A stretch of DNA of 44,838 bases from Pseudomonas avellanae BPIC 631 (GTDB lineage Bacteria; Pseudomonadota; Gammaproteobacteria; Pseudomonadales; Pseudomonadaceae), in contig NZ_ATDK01000220.1 of the NCBI RefSeq assembly GCF_000444135.1, forward strand, positions 1 to 44,838, in the 5' to 3' direction. Position 1 is the stretch's first letter, and the number at the start of each line of letters is the position of its first letter. This document shows positions 1 to 8,559 of the stretch, in pieces. The notes below the pieces were generated by a model that did not search any database, had not been told where the DNA came from, and saw only the letters and a program-made list of their open reading frames with translations. Position numbers and translations under genes: made by a program.

Positions 1-1
1 G

Positions 2-139
2 ATGGTCGTGGAATCCGCAATCCGGACAGGAGATGTTCGTATCGTGTATCGCATCAACGGTACTGAAATCGTGCTGGTTCTGTGTGTGGGAGCTCGACGC
101 GATGACGAAGTTTACGAAGCCGCATACCGGCGGGTCTGA
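2..139 (+). CDS. RelE/ParE-family toxin, C-terminal part (cut by window edge)
   Basis: The window opens inside a plus-strand reading frame that ends at TGA 137-139 and encodes about 45 residues. The visible part contains RIVYRI, then a hydrophobic strand ending LCVGARRDDEVYEAA and a terminal RRV. This order matches, from memory, the C-terminal beta strands and final helix of E. coli RelE (RLVYQV ... VGKRERSEVY). RelE-type toxins cleave mRNA on the ribosome and are normally encoded next to an antitoxin, which would lie to the left of the window. An ATG sits at position 2, but the family needs about 40 more residues upstream, so this is probably an internal methionine. The intrinsic terminator at 147-168 follows directly. 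Family assignment is fairly sure; whether the toxin is intact cannot be seen. Confidence 0.7.
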   Translation: MVVESAIRTGDVRIVYRINGTEIVLVLCVGARRDDEVYEAAYRRV

Positions 140-146
140 CTTCCAA

Positions 147-168
147 AAAACCCGCTTCGGCGGGTTTT
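147..168. terminator. Intrinsic terminator after the RelE-like gene
   Basis: AAAACCCGC and GCGGGTTTT form a 9-bp stem around a TTCG tetraloop. It lies just downstream of the stop at 139, and the flanking A and T runs would let it work in both directions. Confidence 0.75.
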
Positions 169-170
169 CA

Positions 171-251
171 TTGATTTCAATTTCGCTAAAAATTGAAATC
201 AAACCCCAACATCCGTACTCTCCATCTCAAATTCCCGGAAATTTGAAATCA
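171..251. promoter_or_regulatory. Operator-like repeats before and over the fic start
   Basis: A perfect 13-bp inverted repeat (171-183 and 190-202, 6-nt spacer) is made of TTGATTTCAATTT and its complement. The core TTGAAATCA occurs inverted at 172-180, direct at 193-201 and direct again at 243-251, where it includes the A of the fic ATG. Three copies of a 9-mer in 80 bp look like binding sites for one regulator. The fic product ends in a probable winged-helix domain, so self-regulation is possible; that is inference. Confidence 0.5.
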
Positions 252-1603
252 TGGTCAAGTCGCCGCCCACGCTCATCCAGAATCCATTCGCCAGGATTAT
301 CAGCGACCATGCTGATCAGGCAGACGCTTACCTTGAGCTTGCGCAGCCCTTCGATGCGCAGGGGCGCTATCTGCATTTCGACACGCTGCGTTTCAGGTTT
401 CCGAAGTCTCTGAATGCAGATCTGGCCTGGTCGGTCGTCAGGCAAGCCAGGAATCGCCAGCTTGTGACGGCCATTTCTCTAAGTGAACCGTCACGGCCCT
501 GCGGTTTTCTTTATACGCCTGCGATGCAGATGGCTGTGTCTGCCTGTGATCAGAACACGACCACGGCAGCGCTGGAATGGATGTGCTCCAGAATCGGAGA
601 ATCCAGACAATTGAAATACCTGCTCAACGATCTGGTCGAAGACGAGGCGATCAGCAGCAGCCAGCTCGAAGGAGCGGCAACGACGACCAAGGTGGCTAAG
701 GAACTGCTGAAAAGAAAGCGTGGTGCCCGGACCCAAGATGAAAAGATGATCATCGGCAACTTCCGGATGATGCAACATGCCTGGGAATTCCGGGACCAGG
801 AGCTGTCGCTTGAGCTGTTAACCGATCTGCACCAAGTGGGCGTCGAAGGGATAGAAGACGAGCGTTATCGGCCAGGCGAACTACGGTCGGTGGATGACGT
901 TGTCGTCGAGGACGGTAACGGCAACATCGTTCATCAGCCACCGCCCGCTCACGGTATTCAGAAAAGGCTTCTGTCGGTTGTCGCATGGGCGAATAAAGAG
1001 CACTCGCACATAGACAGTCCAACCTACATTCATCCGTTGATAAAGGCGATCATCCTGCATTTCGTCATCGGTTATGAACATCCCTTTCATGATGGCAACG
1101 GTCGAGTCGCCAGGTCATTATTTTATGGGTACCTGTTCAAATGCGGTTTTGGCGGATTCAGGTATCTCGCCATCAGCAGGCTTCTGAAAATCGCGCCGGT
1201 CAAGTATGGCAAAAGCTACCTGTACACCGAAACGGATGACATGGACCTGACGTACTTCATCGATTATCAATGCCAGGTCATTGCGCGGGCCATTCAGGAA
1301 TTTACGAGAAATCATGAAGCGGCCGTGGCAGCAATTGATCGCTTCAACGCGTTCCTTTATGAGTCGGGGCTGTATGCGAAGCTGTCTGATAAACAACGAA
1401 TAATCTTCAACGCGGCCAACTCTTCAGGCATAACGTCTTTCACCGTAACCGATGTCAAAAACAAACTGGGATGTGCTTACAACACAGCGGCAACTGTGCT
1501 GAATGGTTTGGTGGACCTGCAACTGTTTCACAAAGTGAAGACCGGCAGCGAGTGGGTTTACTCGATGATCGATACAACCCAGACAGTCAAATCAAGGCCG
1601 TAA
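251..1603 (+). CDS. Fic family protein (probable AMPylase) with C-terminal winged-helix domain
   Basis: This 450-residue protein carries the full Fic motif HPFHDGNGR at residues 277-285, with a further Arg at 288. His277 is the expected catalytic base, and the loop would bind the ATP phosphates. Fic enzymes usually transfer AMP to a hydroxyl side chain of a target protein; the target here is unknown. Residues 136-141 (S-S-Q-L-E-G) fit the inhibitory helix motif [ST]xxxE[GN] N-terminal to the Fic core, which places it among self-inhibited class II proteins. The last ~70 residues (ITSFTVTDVKNKLG...) resemble a winged-helix DNA-binding domain, as in other long Fic proteins. The ATG at 251 sits inside an operator-like repeat and has only a weak GGAA upstream. 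The gene follows a RelE-like toxin gene on the same strand, but a terminator separates them. Family call is firm; substrate is unknown. Confidence 0.9.
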   Translation: MVKSPPTLIQNPFARIISDHADQADAYLELAQPFDAQGRYLHFDTLRFRFPKSLNADLAWSVVRQARNRQLVTAISLSEPSRPCGFLYTPAMQMAVSACDQNTTTAALEWMCSRIGESRQLKYLLNDLVEDEAISSSQLEGAATTTKVAKELLKRKRGARTQDEKMIIGNFRMMQHAWEFRDQELSLELLTDLHQVGVEGIEDERYRPGELRSVDDVVVEDGNGNIVHQPPPAHGIQKRLLSVVAWANKEHSHIDSPTYIHPLIKAIILHFVIGYEHPFHDGNGRVARSLFYGYLFKCGFGGFRYLAISRLLKIAPVKYGKSYLYTETDDMDLTYFIDYQCQVIARAIQEFTRNHEAAVAAIDRFNAFLYESGLYAKLSDKQRIIFNAANSSGITSFTVTDVKNKLGCAYNTAATVLNGLVDLQLFHKVKTGSEWVYSMIDTTQTVKSRP

Positions 1604-2857
1604 ACCAACACCCACCTTCCCCACCCCTGCCTCCCCCGGCACCCGCGCCCGAGCTTCTTGCGCCGAGACCGGCACCATCAGGTACTGCCGATAATCCCGG
1701 AACGCCTGCAAAGCGGAGGCGTCCTGCGGGCGATAGTCTTCGCCGCTGGCCCGTTGCTGATTCGCTACACAAGGCCTGCCGATCACGCTCATACACGTGC
1801 TGTTCTCAGCCGCTGAAACCGGCTCGAACAAAGCGAATGCCGTACCCGGCTGGTCCGTATCGTTGAACAGAGGATGGGCTACGTTTTCGAAGTCGTTCCC
1901 CTCTACCAGCAACGTTGAGGATGAGGTACGCGACATGATTGCGCCTTGGTAGGTCATGCGCTGAAACACGTTGTTGACCAGTTGAGCGCGGATTTGAGCA
2001 TCTTTCATTCCGCCGGAATGCGGTGCCCTGCCGGACGTGTCGTGCAGGTAGTTTCTCGATAACGTCAACGTGTCCTGACTGCCGAGGAACAGCCAGACCC
2101 AGTAATGATGGCCATCGCAGGTCGATGAGTAAGGCGTGCGGCCATCGAATTCATTGCTGGAAATAGTGACGTGTGAAGCGGTGCCCCAGCCGGTTACGAT
2201 CATTTGCCTGCCAATGCGGGCAAAGGTGTTGTGGTCGATCCATACACCATCGGCCTTGTTCAGGGTGAGCGCATCCCCGCCCCATACGACACTGGGGTTG
2301 ATGTCTGAAAGCGTCAGGTTACGCACAATCACGTTGTGCGCGCCGTCACCGATGAACAGCCCTGTGCCTGCAATGCCCGCCTTGTCGCCTGCACCGATCA
2401 GCGTCTTGTTCGAGCCAACTTTCAATGGCTTCAACCCGGCATTGTCGTAGGTCACCATGACCGCTGGCCTGGATTGGCAGAAGTCGTTGGCGCCATTGAG
2501 TGCGAGCTGCTCTCCACCCTGCGCACAGGGCTTGACGACACAGCCTGAGGCAGTGGTTTCGGCGCTGCCGTTGGCAACGACGCTGCCACGAAAGTCGAAC
2601 AGGTGGTCCAGCACAATGACTCTTGGGGTTTGGTCAGTGCACGCACCGTGCGCGTCATGGGACGCACACAACGCTGATCGAAGATCATCAAGGGTCGATG
2701 GGTGCACAGCAACTGCCGCCCCGCCACCGGTGACGCCTTTGGCAAAACCTTCCGGCAGGTCAGCCGCTGGCAAGTACTGCGGCCCTGCAAGCGTCAGCAA
2801 CACAGCAGCAGCGCATTGCATGAAGCGGCTTTTCAGAACAAACGGCAGGGGCCTCAT
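1592..2857 (-). CDS. Secreted pectin lyase-like polysaccharide lyase family 1 protein
   Basis: The protein has 421 residues from the ATG at 2857, which has GGAAG about 10 bases upstream; an in-frame upstream start at 2929 would place extra residues before the signal peptide. Residues 1-33 look like a Sec signal peptide: basic start, core AAAVLLTLAG, likely cleavage near LPA-ADLPEG. The body is a right-handed beta-helix lyase, with WIDHNTFARIGRQ in the parallel-helix core, then STCDGHHYWVW and HDTSGRAPHSGG. The CDGHHYW and SGR block resembles fungal pectin lyases as I remember them more than the pectate lyases of soft-rot bacteria. It would cleave methylated pectin by beta-elimination outside the cell and help attack plant walls. 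Its 3' end overlaps the convergent fic gene by 12 bp. Pectate lyase activity cannot be excluded from sequence alone. Confidence 0.82.
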   Translation of the reverse strand: MRPLPFVLKSRFMQCAAAVLLTLAGPQYLPAADLPEGFAKGVTGGGAAVAVHPSTLDDLRSALCASHDAHGACTDQTPRVIVLDHLFDFRGSVVANGSAETTASGCVVKPCAQGGEQLALNGANDFCQSRPAVMVTYDNAGLKPLKVGSNKTLIGAGDKAGIAGTGLFIGDGAHNVIVRNLTLSDINPSVVWGGDALTLNKADGVWIDHNTFARIGRQMIVTGWGTASHVTISSNEFDGRTPYSSTCDGHHYWVWLFLGSQDTLTLSRNYLHDTSGRAPHSGGMKDAQIRAQLVNNVFQRMTYQGAIMSRTSSSTLLVEGNDFENVAHPLFNDTDQPGTAFALFEPVSAAENSTCMSVIGRPCVANQQRASGEDYRPQDASALQAFRDYRQYLMVPVSAQEARARVPGEAGVGKVGVGLRP

Positions 2858-2992
2858 CAACTGAGCTTCCAGGCATATTCGCGGGAGCCGCGAAAACAAT
2901 CTGGATGCTAAACGGACAGTGGCCCGCATGGCTCATGTTCTGCCGCTTTCGTCAGCCCCTGTTCAGATGAAAAGCGCGGGCATGTACATGGT

Positions 2993-3439
2993 TTACCGGA
3001 ACGCCAGATCCATTTTGACGCTGTCGATTCCGCGACCATGCCCATCCGCCTTGATGGCGCTCACGACAAACCCCAGACCTGAATAGAACCCCTGAACGTG
3101 CTGGCTGGTATTGATGTGGGCTCGGGTGACACCCGGTAACGATTGCATGACATCCAGCCGTGCCTCGGTCAGAAACCTGCCAAGACCGCTGCCGTGGTGC
3201 TCACCGTGCACCATGCCCCATGTGAGCTCGGCCACAGCAGGGTCCGACAGCACGAGATAGCCGCCGCACGCCAGCACAGCCCCCTCGCGTTCGACAACGA
3301 AGTAGTGACCCAGCGGAGCCATGAGGAAGCTGGCAAATTGCTTGCGCTCCACCGGGTCAAAATAACGCGGCACGTTGCTATCGAAAATATCCAGACAGAT
3401 ATCCCGGTCCGCGAGCGTGTAAGGCCTGAGCATGTCCAT
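2993..3439 (-). CDS. GNAT family N-acetyltransferase
   Basis: A 148-residue single-domain protein. The acetyl-CoA binding motif is visible around residues 76-92 (GMVHGEHHGSGLGRFL), with the R/Q-x-x-G-x-G pattern in the form HHGSGLGR. Before it comes the usual mid-domain strand (FVVEREGAVLACGGY), and after it the Gcn5 C-terminal element QHVQGFYSGLGF. The likely reaction is acetyl transfer from acetyl-CoA to an amine or protein N-terminus; the acceptor is unknown. A second Met two codons in (3433) is an alternative start, and neither has a clear ribosome-binding site. It lies 24 bases upstream of nothing else in its direction except the pectin lyase gene, and the YiaY-type gene ends just ahead of it, so co-transcription with that gene is possible. 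Confidence 0.8.
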   Translation of the reverse strand: MDMLRPYTLADRDICLDIFDSNVPRYFDPVERKQFASFLMAPLGHYFVVEREGAVLACGGYLVLSDPAVAELTWGMVHGEHHGSGLGRFLTEARLDVMQSLPGVTRAHINTSQHVQGFYSGLGFVVSAIKADGHGRGIDSVKMDLAFR

Positions 3440-3463
3440 GTGCGAGTCTGTTTTATCCAGAAA

Positions 3464-4612
3464 TCAAAGTGCCTGGCGGAACAGTTCCTGAATCTGCTCA
3501 AGATCCGCCGGGCGCGGGTTGGTGAAACCGCAAGCGTCTTTCAATGCATTGGCGGCAAGAACAGGGAAATCCTCTTCCTTGACGCCCAGTGCCGTCAGGC
3601 CCGCCGGGATCTCAACCGCAGCAGACAAGGTCCGGATGGCCTCGATCGCCGCATGCGCGCCTTCTTCCGGCGACAGACCACGAACACTGGCCCCCATTGC
3701 ATGGGCAACATCGGTCAGGCGTGCAGCACTGACGCTCGCGTTGAAACGCTGCACATGAGGCAGCAGCACGGCATTGCATACGCCATGTGGCAAATCATAG
3801 AAGCCGCCCAGTTGATGCGCCATCGCGTGCACGTAACCCAGCGAGGCATTGTTGAAAGCCATGCCGGCGAGAAACTGGGCATAGGCCATGTTCTCGCGCG
3901 CCGTGATGTTGGTCCCGTTGCTGACGGCCTCTCGCAGGTTGTTGGCGATCAATGACATGGCCTGCAATGCGCAGGCGTCGGTGATCGGCGTGGCGGCGGT
4001 CGACACATACGCTTCGATGGCGTGGGTCAAGGCATCCATACCGGTGGCGGCGGTCAGTGACTTGGGCATGGCGATCATCATGTTGGGGTCGTTGACGGAT
4101 AACAGGGGTGTTACGTTGCGGTCGATGATGGCCATTTTTACGTGACGCGCTTCATCGGTGATGATGCAGAAGCGGGTCATCTCGCTGGCGGTTCCGGCGG
4201 TAGTGTTGATCGCAATCAGCGGCAACTGCGGTTTTGCCGAACGGTCGACGCCTTCATAGTCGCTGATGTGACCGCCGTTGCTGGCGCACAGGGCAATGCC
4301 CTTGGCGCAGTCGTGGGGTGAGCCACCACCCAGAGAAATCACGAAATCGCACTGACGTTCCCGCAGCAAAGCCAGGCCGTTTTCGACGTTGGCGATGGTC
4401 GGGTTGGGTCTGGCACCGTCATACACCACCGAGTCGATGCCCTGCTCCACCAGCAGCCCGGCGACCTGGCTGGCCACGCCGGCCTTGGCCAGCCCTGCAT
4501 CGGTGACGATCAGCGCCTTGAGAAATCCGTATTTGCGTATGGCGAGCATGGCCTCATCGATACAGCCAGCCCCAATGATGTTCACTGCTGGAATGAAAAA
4601 AGTGCTGCTCAT
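3464..4612 (-). CDS. yiaY: Iron-containing alcohol dehydrogenase, YiaY type
   Basis: The 382-residue length and sequence match the group III iron alcohol dehydrogenases and, from memory, E. coli YiaY almost segment for segment: the start (STFFIP), [11 protein letters not shown] at 95-105, [13 protein letters not shown] and the end ([12 protein letters not shown]). GGGSPHD is the dinucleotide-binding loop. The expected metal ligands are Asp193 and His197 ([11 protein letters not shown]), His262 and His276. The enzyme should interconvert an alcohol and an aldehyde with NAD(H) in the cytoplasm; the natural substrate is not settled. The ATG at 4612 is chosen because GAGGA precedes it and it matches the family's N-terminus; the frame is open further upstream without a better start. 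The downstream gene, a GNAT protein, begins 24 bases after its stop. Confidence 0.9.
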   Translation of the reverse strand: MSSTFFIPAVNIIGAGCIDEAMLAIRKYGFLKALIVTDAGLAKAGVASQVAGLLVEQGIDSVVYDGARPNPTIANVENGLALLRERQCDFVISLGGGSPHDCAKGIALCASNGGHISDYEGVDRSAKPQLPLIAINTTAGTASEMTRFCIITDEARHVKMAIIDRNVTPLLSVNDPNMMIAMPKSLTAATGMDALTHAIEAYVSTAATPITDACALQAMSLIANNLREAVSNGTNITARENMAYAQFLAGMAFNNASLGYVHAMAHQLGGFYDLPHGVCNAVLLPHVQRFNASVSAARLTDVAHAMGASVRGLSPEEGAHAAIEAIRTLSAAVEIPAGLTALGVKEEDFPVLAANALKDACGFTNPRPADLEQIQELFRQAL

Positions 4613-4746
4613 GACGGATCCTCGTGAATGGCTCGGACGCTCGGGTGATAGCCCAAGCATCCGCCTTGCGCGAGGCGCGGACGTTGATCCAGCGCAATAC
4701 AACCGGTCAAAGACCTTACCGCCGGTCGTCAGCGCGATAAATGCTG

Positions 4747-5967
4747 TCAGCCGAGAAAACCGTCCGCCTGAAGCAGTGTTTCAAGGCACTGCTCACTGAT
4801 GCCGTAAAACGCCTTGAGCTCCTGGATACGCACCAGCAACTGGGCAGGATTGGCCGGTTCGGCGCGTTTGACGGCGAGGATCATCTTGTTCTTGTTGGTG
4901 TGTTCCAGAGAGATGAACTCAAAGACCTTGGTTTCATAACCGCACGCTTCCAGCAGCAGCGCACGCAGGCTGTCAGTGACCATTTCTGCCTGCTGGCCCA
5001 TGTGCAGACCGTATTGCAGCATGGGTTTCAACAGTGCCGGGCTCTGGATCTGCAAGCGGATCTGCTTGTGGCAGCACGGCGAGCACATGATGATCGAGGC
5101 GCCGGAGCGAATGCCCATATGAATGGCGTAGTCAGTCGCGATGTCACAGGCGTGCAGCGCGATCATCACATCCAGTGCACGGGGCGCGACGCTGCGCACG
5201 TCGCCGTGCTGGAACGTCAGGCCGGGGTGTTCAAGCCCGGCAGCGGCGTTATTGCACAGCGTGACCATGTCCTCGCGCAACTCGACGCCGGTCACCTGCC
5301 CTTGCGCCTGCAAGGTATTGCACAGGTAATCGTGAATGGCGAAGGTCAGGTAGCCCTTGCCCGAGCCGAAATCTGCCACCTTGATCGGTTGATCCAGTTT
5401 GAGTGGCGATGAGCTCAACGCATGGGAAAACACTTCGATGAACTTGTTGATCTGCTTCCACTTGCGCGACATGGCCGGGATCAGCTCATGCTGCCTGTTG
5501 GTCACACCCAGATCGGCGAGGAACGGGCGGGTCAGCTCCAGATAACGCTTTTTCTCGCGATCATGCCCGGCCGAAGGCGCTTCACGCTCTTGCTGAGCCT
5601 TGCTTTTGAACAGCGTGGTCTTGCCCTTCTTGCTGAATTCCAGCTGGACTTCATCGCTCAATGACAGCAGGTGCGCGTTTTTGAACGATTCAGGTATCAG
5701 GCTGGCAATAACGGCTACCGCCTCGGAAAGCGGAAAGTTCTTGGTGATATCGCGCGTCTTGTAGCGATACACAAAGCTCAGGCACGGCTGCTCCTTGACG
5801 GTCAGTGGCTTGATGATGATCCGCTGCAACTCGGCTTCGCTGCCCACGTATTTGGCCAGGACCAGCTTGATCAGCGCGTTCTGCGACAGACTGGTCTCCA
5901 GCAGGCCGAGGAACTGCGCGAGATGATCGGTCGCAGCGATGGGTGACGTGGAGGTAATGACTGACAT
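4747..5967 (-). CDS. Class I SAM-dependent methyltransferase, METTL25-like
   Basis: A 406-residue protein. The SAM-binding motif I is [15 protein letters not shown] at about residues 197-211, followed by an acidic strand end (GVELRED) and [20 protein letters not shown] block near residue 303 follows the pattern of the Methyltransf_32/METTL25 group. About 190 residues precede the methyltransferase core and have no domain I recognise. The substrate is unknown; RNA or protein methylation are both plausible for this group. GAGG lies 10 bases before the ATG at 5967. The gene stands alone: 134 bp separate its end from the yiaY start, and the xaxAB promoter region lies on its other side. Confidence 0.8.
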   Translation of the reverse strand: MSVITSTSPIAATDHLAQFLGLLETSLSQNALIKLVLAKYVGSEAELQRIIIKPLTVKEQPCLSFVYRYKTRDITKNFPLSEAVAVIASLIPESFKNAHLLSLSDEVQLEFSKKGKTTLFKSKAQQEREAPSAGHDREKKRYLELTRPFLADLGVTNRQHELIPAMSRKWKQINKFIEVFSHALSSSPLKLDQPIKVADFGSGKGYLTFAIHDYLCNTLQAQGQVTGVELREDMVTLCNNAAAGLEHPGLTFQHGDVRSVAPRALDVMIALHACDIATDYAIHMGIRSGASIIMCSPCCHKQIRLQIQSPALLKPMLQYGLHMGQQAEMVTDSLRALLLEACGYETKVFEFISLEHTNKNKMILAVKRAEPANPAQLLVRIQELKAFYGISEQCLETLLQADGFLG

Positions 5968-6264
5968 TGAAAATGTGCCTCAGGCGTCCCGGCCGGGACT
6001 CGAAAAATCAGAGCGGCATTTTAGGCGCGTCAACGCGTCATGGGCACCCCTATTTTTCAAAGACTACACACACTGTTCGCATTGCCCTACAGGCCACGGT
6101 GAAACGCACATAACCGGTAAAGTAATCCCTGCCGAAAACCACGGGCCATTACTTGCACCGTACAAAAACATCTTTATAGTCGCCCTGACTGATTACACGT
6201 AATCAGATCACACTTTTGGAGAACAGTTACTCCAGAAAAATAACCCGCACAAGGAACGTGCAGT
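5968..6264 (+). promoter_or_regulatory. Intergenic promoter region of xaxAB with palindrome
   Basis: This 297-bp gap holds no gene. A sigma70-like pair reads TTGCAC (6153-6158), 16 bp, TATAGT (6175-6180). Just past the expected start is a palindrome, CTGATTACACGTAATCAG, at 6189-6206 (8-bp arms, 2-bp centre). That is a standard place for a repressor site. AAGGA at 6251-6255 is the likely xaxA ribosome-binding site. Confidence 0.5.
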
Positions 6265-7488
6265 ATGTTAAGTCAAGCAGCACTATTAGAGAACGAATAC
6301 ATCGCACGGGTTACTTTAAAACCCGTAGAGTACTTGAGCGTCATACTCGATGATGAAAAAAACGGTGGCCGGAGCGCCGCACTTATTCTGACCAGGGAAG
6401 ACATCCTCAGTCTGAAGCGTTACGAGCGTCATGCCCTGAATATTCCCACCTCGCTTCCTCGTGTCGAACAGCAATTGGGTTTTACGAAAAGTGGTATTCC
6501 CGGGCTTGAGCCTAAAGATATGCTGGTGACTTACCGGGCAATCAATAACCATGGCAAGAGCTGGCTGGGTATCGAGGATGACATCAAGCGCAGTGGGTTC
6601 GCCATTGACTTGTTTGCCGCGCAATTCTCGGGGCAGGGCCAACAGATCATCAACTACATCGAAAAGATGGATTTTGCCAGACAGATGGATCTGAGCGTTG
6701 CCGACTTGACCATCGAAGAGGTCCGCGAAAAAAAGCTGGTTCCCTTGGGTGAAACCGACCAAAAAGTCTGTATCACGCTGGCAGCGTTTCTGAAAAAGAC
6801 CGCCTCTCAGATAAAGAATCACCAGCACGCTGCAGGCACATTGGCGCAACACATCGACACGTTCAGTACCGTGCTGAGCGTTCAACTCATTCCTGGTATC
6901 AACGACAAGGTAAAACTGGCACGTCGCTCTGACCTGGACCAGCAGATCAAGGACCTGGAAAAAGATATCGAACAACTGACGAAGGAGATCGAGGAGAAAA
7001 ACAAAGAGTATAAATCCGCCATGACTAATGTTGCCTGGGGTGGTTTCGGCGGGCCCATCGGGGTCGCTATCACGGGAGGTATTTTTGGCGCCAAAGCGGA
7101 GAAAATCCGAAAAGAAAAAAATCGGATGGTGGCTTCCAAGAATCAGAAAGTTCAAATACTCAAGGAAAAAGTTCCTTTAGCGGCCGCCGTGCGCAGCCTG
7201 CAAATACTCTTCGAAGACATGAACATTCGCATGATGGACGCTCATCAGAGCGCCACCCATCTGAAAGACCTCTGGACCATGCTGGCAGCGTACATCGACA
7301 GCTCTGCCAATGAACTGGCGGCGATCACTGACGATCAGGCGCTGATGATTTTCGCCCTGCAGTTTCAAGGCGTAGTCACACCCTGGCTGGAAATAAGGGG
7401 CATGACGACTCAGCTACTCAAGATATTTGACAGTGCGTTGGATCAGTTTCAACGCGAACAACAACCCGTTATTGTAGTGGGACGATGA
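6265..7488 (+). CDS. xaxA: XaxA-like subunit of a binary alpha-pore-forming toxin
   Basis: This 407-residue protein matches the size and architecture of Xenorhabdus XaxA, as remembered. It is nearly all helical, with a strongly charged coiled coil at about 222-250, a hydrophobic hairpin at 252-276 (AWGGFGGPIGVAITGGIFGA) and a second charged helix after it. That helix-tongue-helix layout is typical of ClyA-type toxins. There is no signal peptide. In the known system XaxA and XaxB assemble together into a pore in the target membrane and both are needed for cell lysis. AAGGA precedes the ATG. The next gene starts inside its stop codon (ATGA, 7485-7488), so the two are translationally coupled. 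A related two-gene cytotoxin of other bacteria is the only real alternative. Confidence 0.85.
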   Translation: MLSQAALLENEYIARVTLKPVEYLSVILDDEKNGGRSAALILTREDILSLKRYERHALNIPTSLPRVEQQLGFTKSGIPGLEPKDMLVTYRAINNHGKSWLGIEDDIKRSGFAIDLFAAQFSGQGQQIINYIEKMDFARQMDLSVADLTIEEVREKKLVPLGETDQKVCITLAAFLKKTASQIKNHQHAAGTLAQHIDTFSTVLSVQLIPGINDKVKLARRSDLDQQIKDLEKDIEQLTKEIEEKNKEYKSAMTNVAWGGFGGPIGVAITGGIFGAKAEKIRKEKNRMVASKNQKVQILKEKVPLAAAVRSLQILFEDMNIRMMDAHQSATHLKDLWTMLAAYIDSSANELAAITDDQALMIFALQFQGVVTPWLEIRGMTTQLLKIFDSALDQFQREQQPVIVVGR

Positions 7489-8501
7489 GCATGAGCACTA
7501 AAACCCTGAGTGAGCTGTTGATCCTCACCCCGCCTGACACTGAAGTCATGAAATCCGCACGCCAGAATATTCTTGCGCAAGTGACCGCGCTAAAGCTGGA
7601 CTTTCTGCCGGTCATGAAAGAAAAAATGCGGCCGCTTCAGGACGCCTTGATGAGTGCAGACAAGGTCTATAGCCAGGAACTGGCCACTGTCACCGTACAG
7701 TTGAATAACGTAAACCTGAAGTCGATCGATCAGAAACGACAACTGATTAAAGCCGACGCAAGGCTCAGCGACAAACAGAAACAACAAGCGATCAGCCTGT
7801 TGAACGGGCAGCGCATTCGGCAGGTATCGAATCTCACCACTGTAGTGCGCCGCAGCGCTCAAGCCATTGCCGGGCACAGCGATGATATGGCGCAGATCAA
7901 CCTGAAGCTGGAAGGCAATCGCTTGCTTGAGACACTCCAGGAACAGATCGACAGCATGACCCTACGCTCAGCAGCGCTGGAAAGCACGATGGGTGAAATC
8001 ACCGCCGATCGACGCCTGCTTGACGCCACCATCAAGACATTTGAAGAATACAATCTTGCAGACGTGTTCAAGGAAATGTTGCCCACTCCGGAGGAGCTCA
8101 ATCTGGTCACCATGACATCGCCGGAACTTGCGTTGGTCAACGCCGGGATTGCCAGACTCGGAAAACTACTCGACAGGGTCAGCAGCGCCCTGAAATACCT
8201 TGACCTCATTGAAGAACGCGACAGACTGAGGTCGCGCTATAACGCCCTCCTCGAAGAGTCTCGCACGGCTACCCGGGAAGCAAAGGTAATCAAAGAAAAA
8301 CTCGACGAGTTGACAGCGCTCGCAGGCGTTGCTCAGAGCAAAGCGCTTTGGGTACAAGAGGCGAAAAAGGTTTATCAATCGCTCTACCATTTTCTGGATC
8401 AGATAACGTCGCCCGTTGATACTTCGACGCTGATCAGCCAGCAGGTCGAAGAACTACAAACTTACATAAAATCGTTTCACGACGTAAAACGTATTGTCTG
8501 A
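7485..8501 (+). CDS. xaxB: XaxB-like subunit of a binary alpha-pore-forming toxin
   Basis: A 338-residue, helix-rich protein without signal peptide. Long amphipathic heptad stretches run through it (for example EERDRLRSRYNALLEESR), and a less charged stretch near residues 185-240 (FKEMLPTPEELNLVTMTSPELALV) lies where the family has its membrane-active part. Its place directly after xaxA with a 4-bp overlap, its length close to the known XaxB, and the absence of other genes in the unit support the call. It is expected to combine with XaxA in a mixed oligomeric pore. No dedicated secretion gene is visible next to it; release in the known systems is unclear. An intrinsic terminator follows at 8523. 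Confidence 0.82.
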   Translation: MSMSTKTLSELLILTPPDTEVMKSARQNILAQVTALKLDFLPVMKEKMRPLQDALMSADKVYSQELATVTVQLNNVNLKSIDQKRQLIKADARLSDKQKQQAISLLNGQRIRQVSNLTTVVRRSAQAIAGHSDDMAQINLKLEGNRLLETLQEQIDSMTLRSAALESTMGEITADRRLLDATIKTFEEYNLADVFKEMLPTPEELNLVTMTSPELALVNAGIARLGKLLDRVSSALKYLDLIEERDRLRSRYNALLEESRTATREAKVIKEKLDELTALAGVAQSKALWVQEAKKVYQSLYHFLDQITSPVDTSTLISQQVEELQTYIKSFHDVKRIV

Positions 8502-8522
8502 CCCGCACGGGTTTCAACAAAG

Positions 8523-8558
8523 GCAGGTGGCGATCAAATCGACACCTGCTTTCTTGTT
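8523..8558 (+). terminator. Intrinsic terminator after xaxAB
   Basis: GCAGGTG (8523-8529) pairs with CACCTGC (8543-8549), and CGAT/ATCG pair inside it. TTTCTTGTTCTT follows. It ends the xaxAB transcript just before the convergent TPM gene. Confidence 0.8.
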
Positions 8559-8559
8559 C

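Noticed and set aside
2858..2992. Hrp box ahead of the pectin lyase gene
   Set aside because: I looked for GGAACC followed by CCAC at the right spacing and saw none in the upstream stretch.
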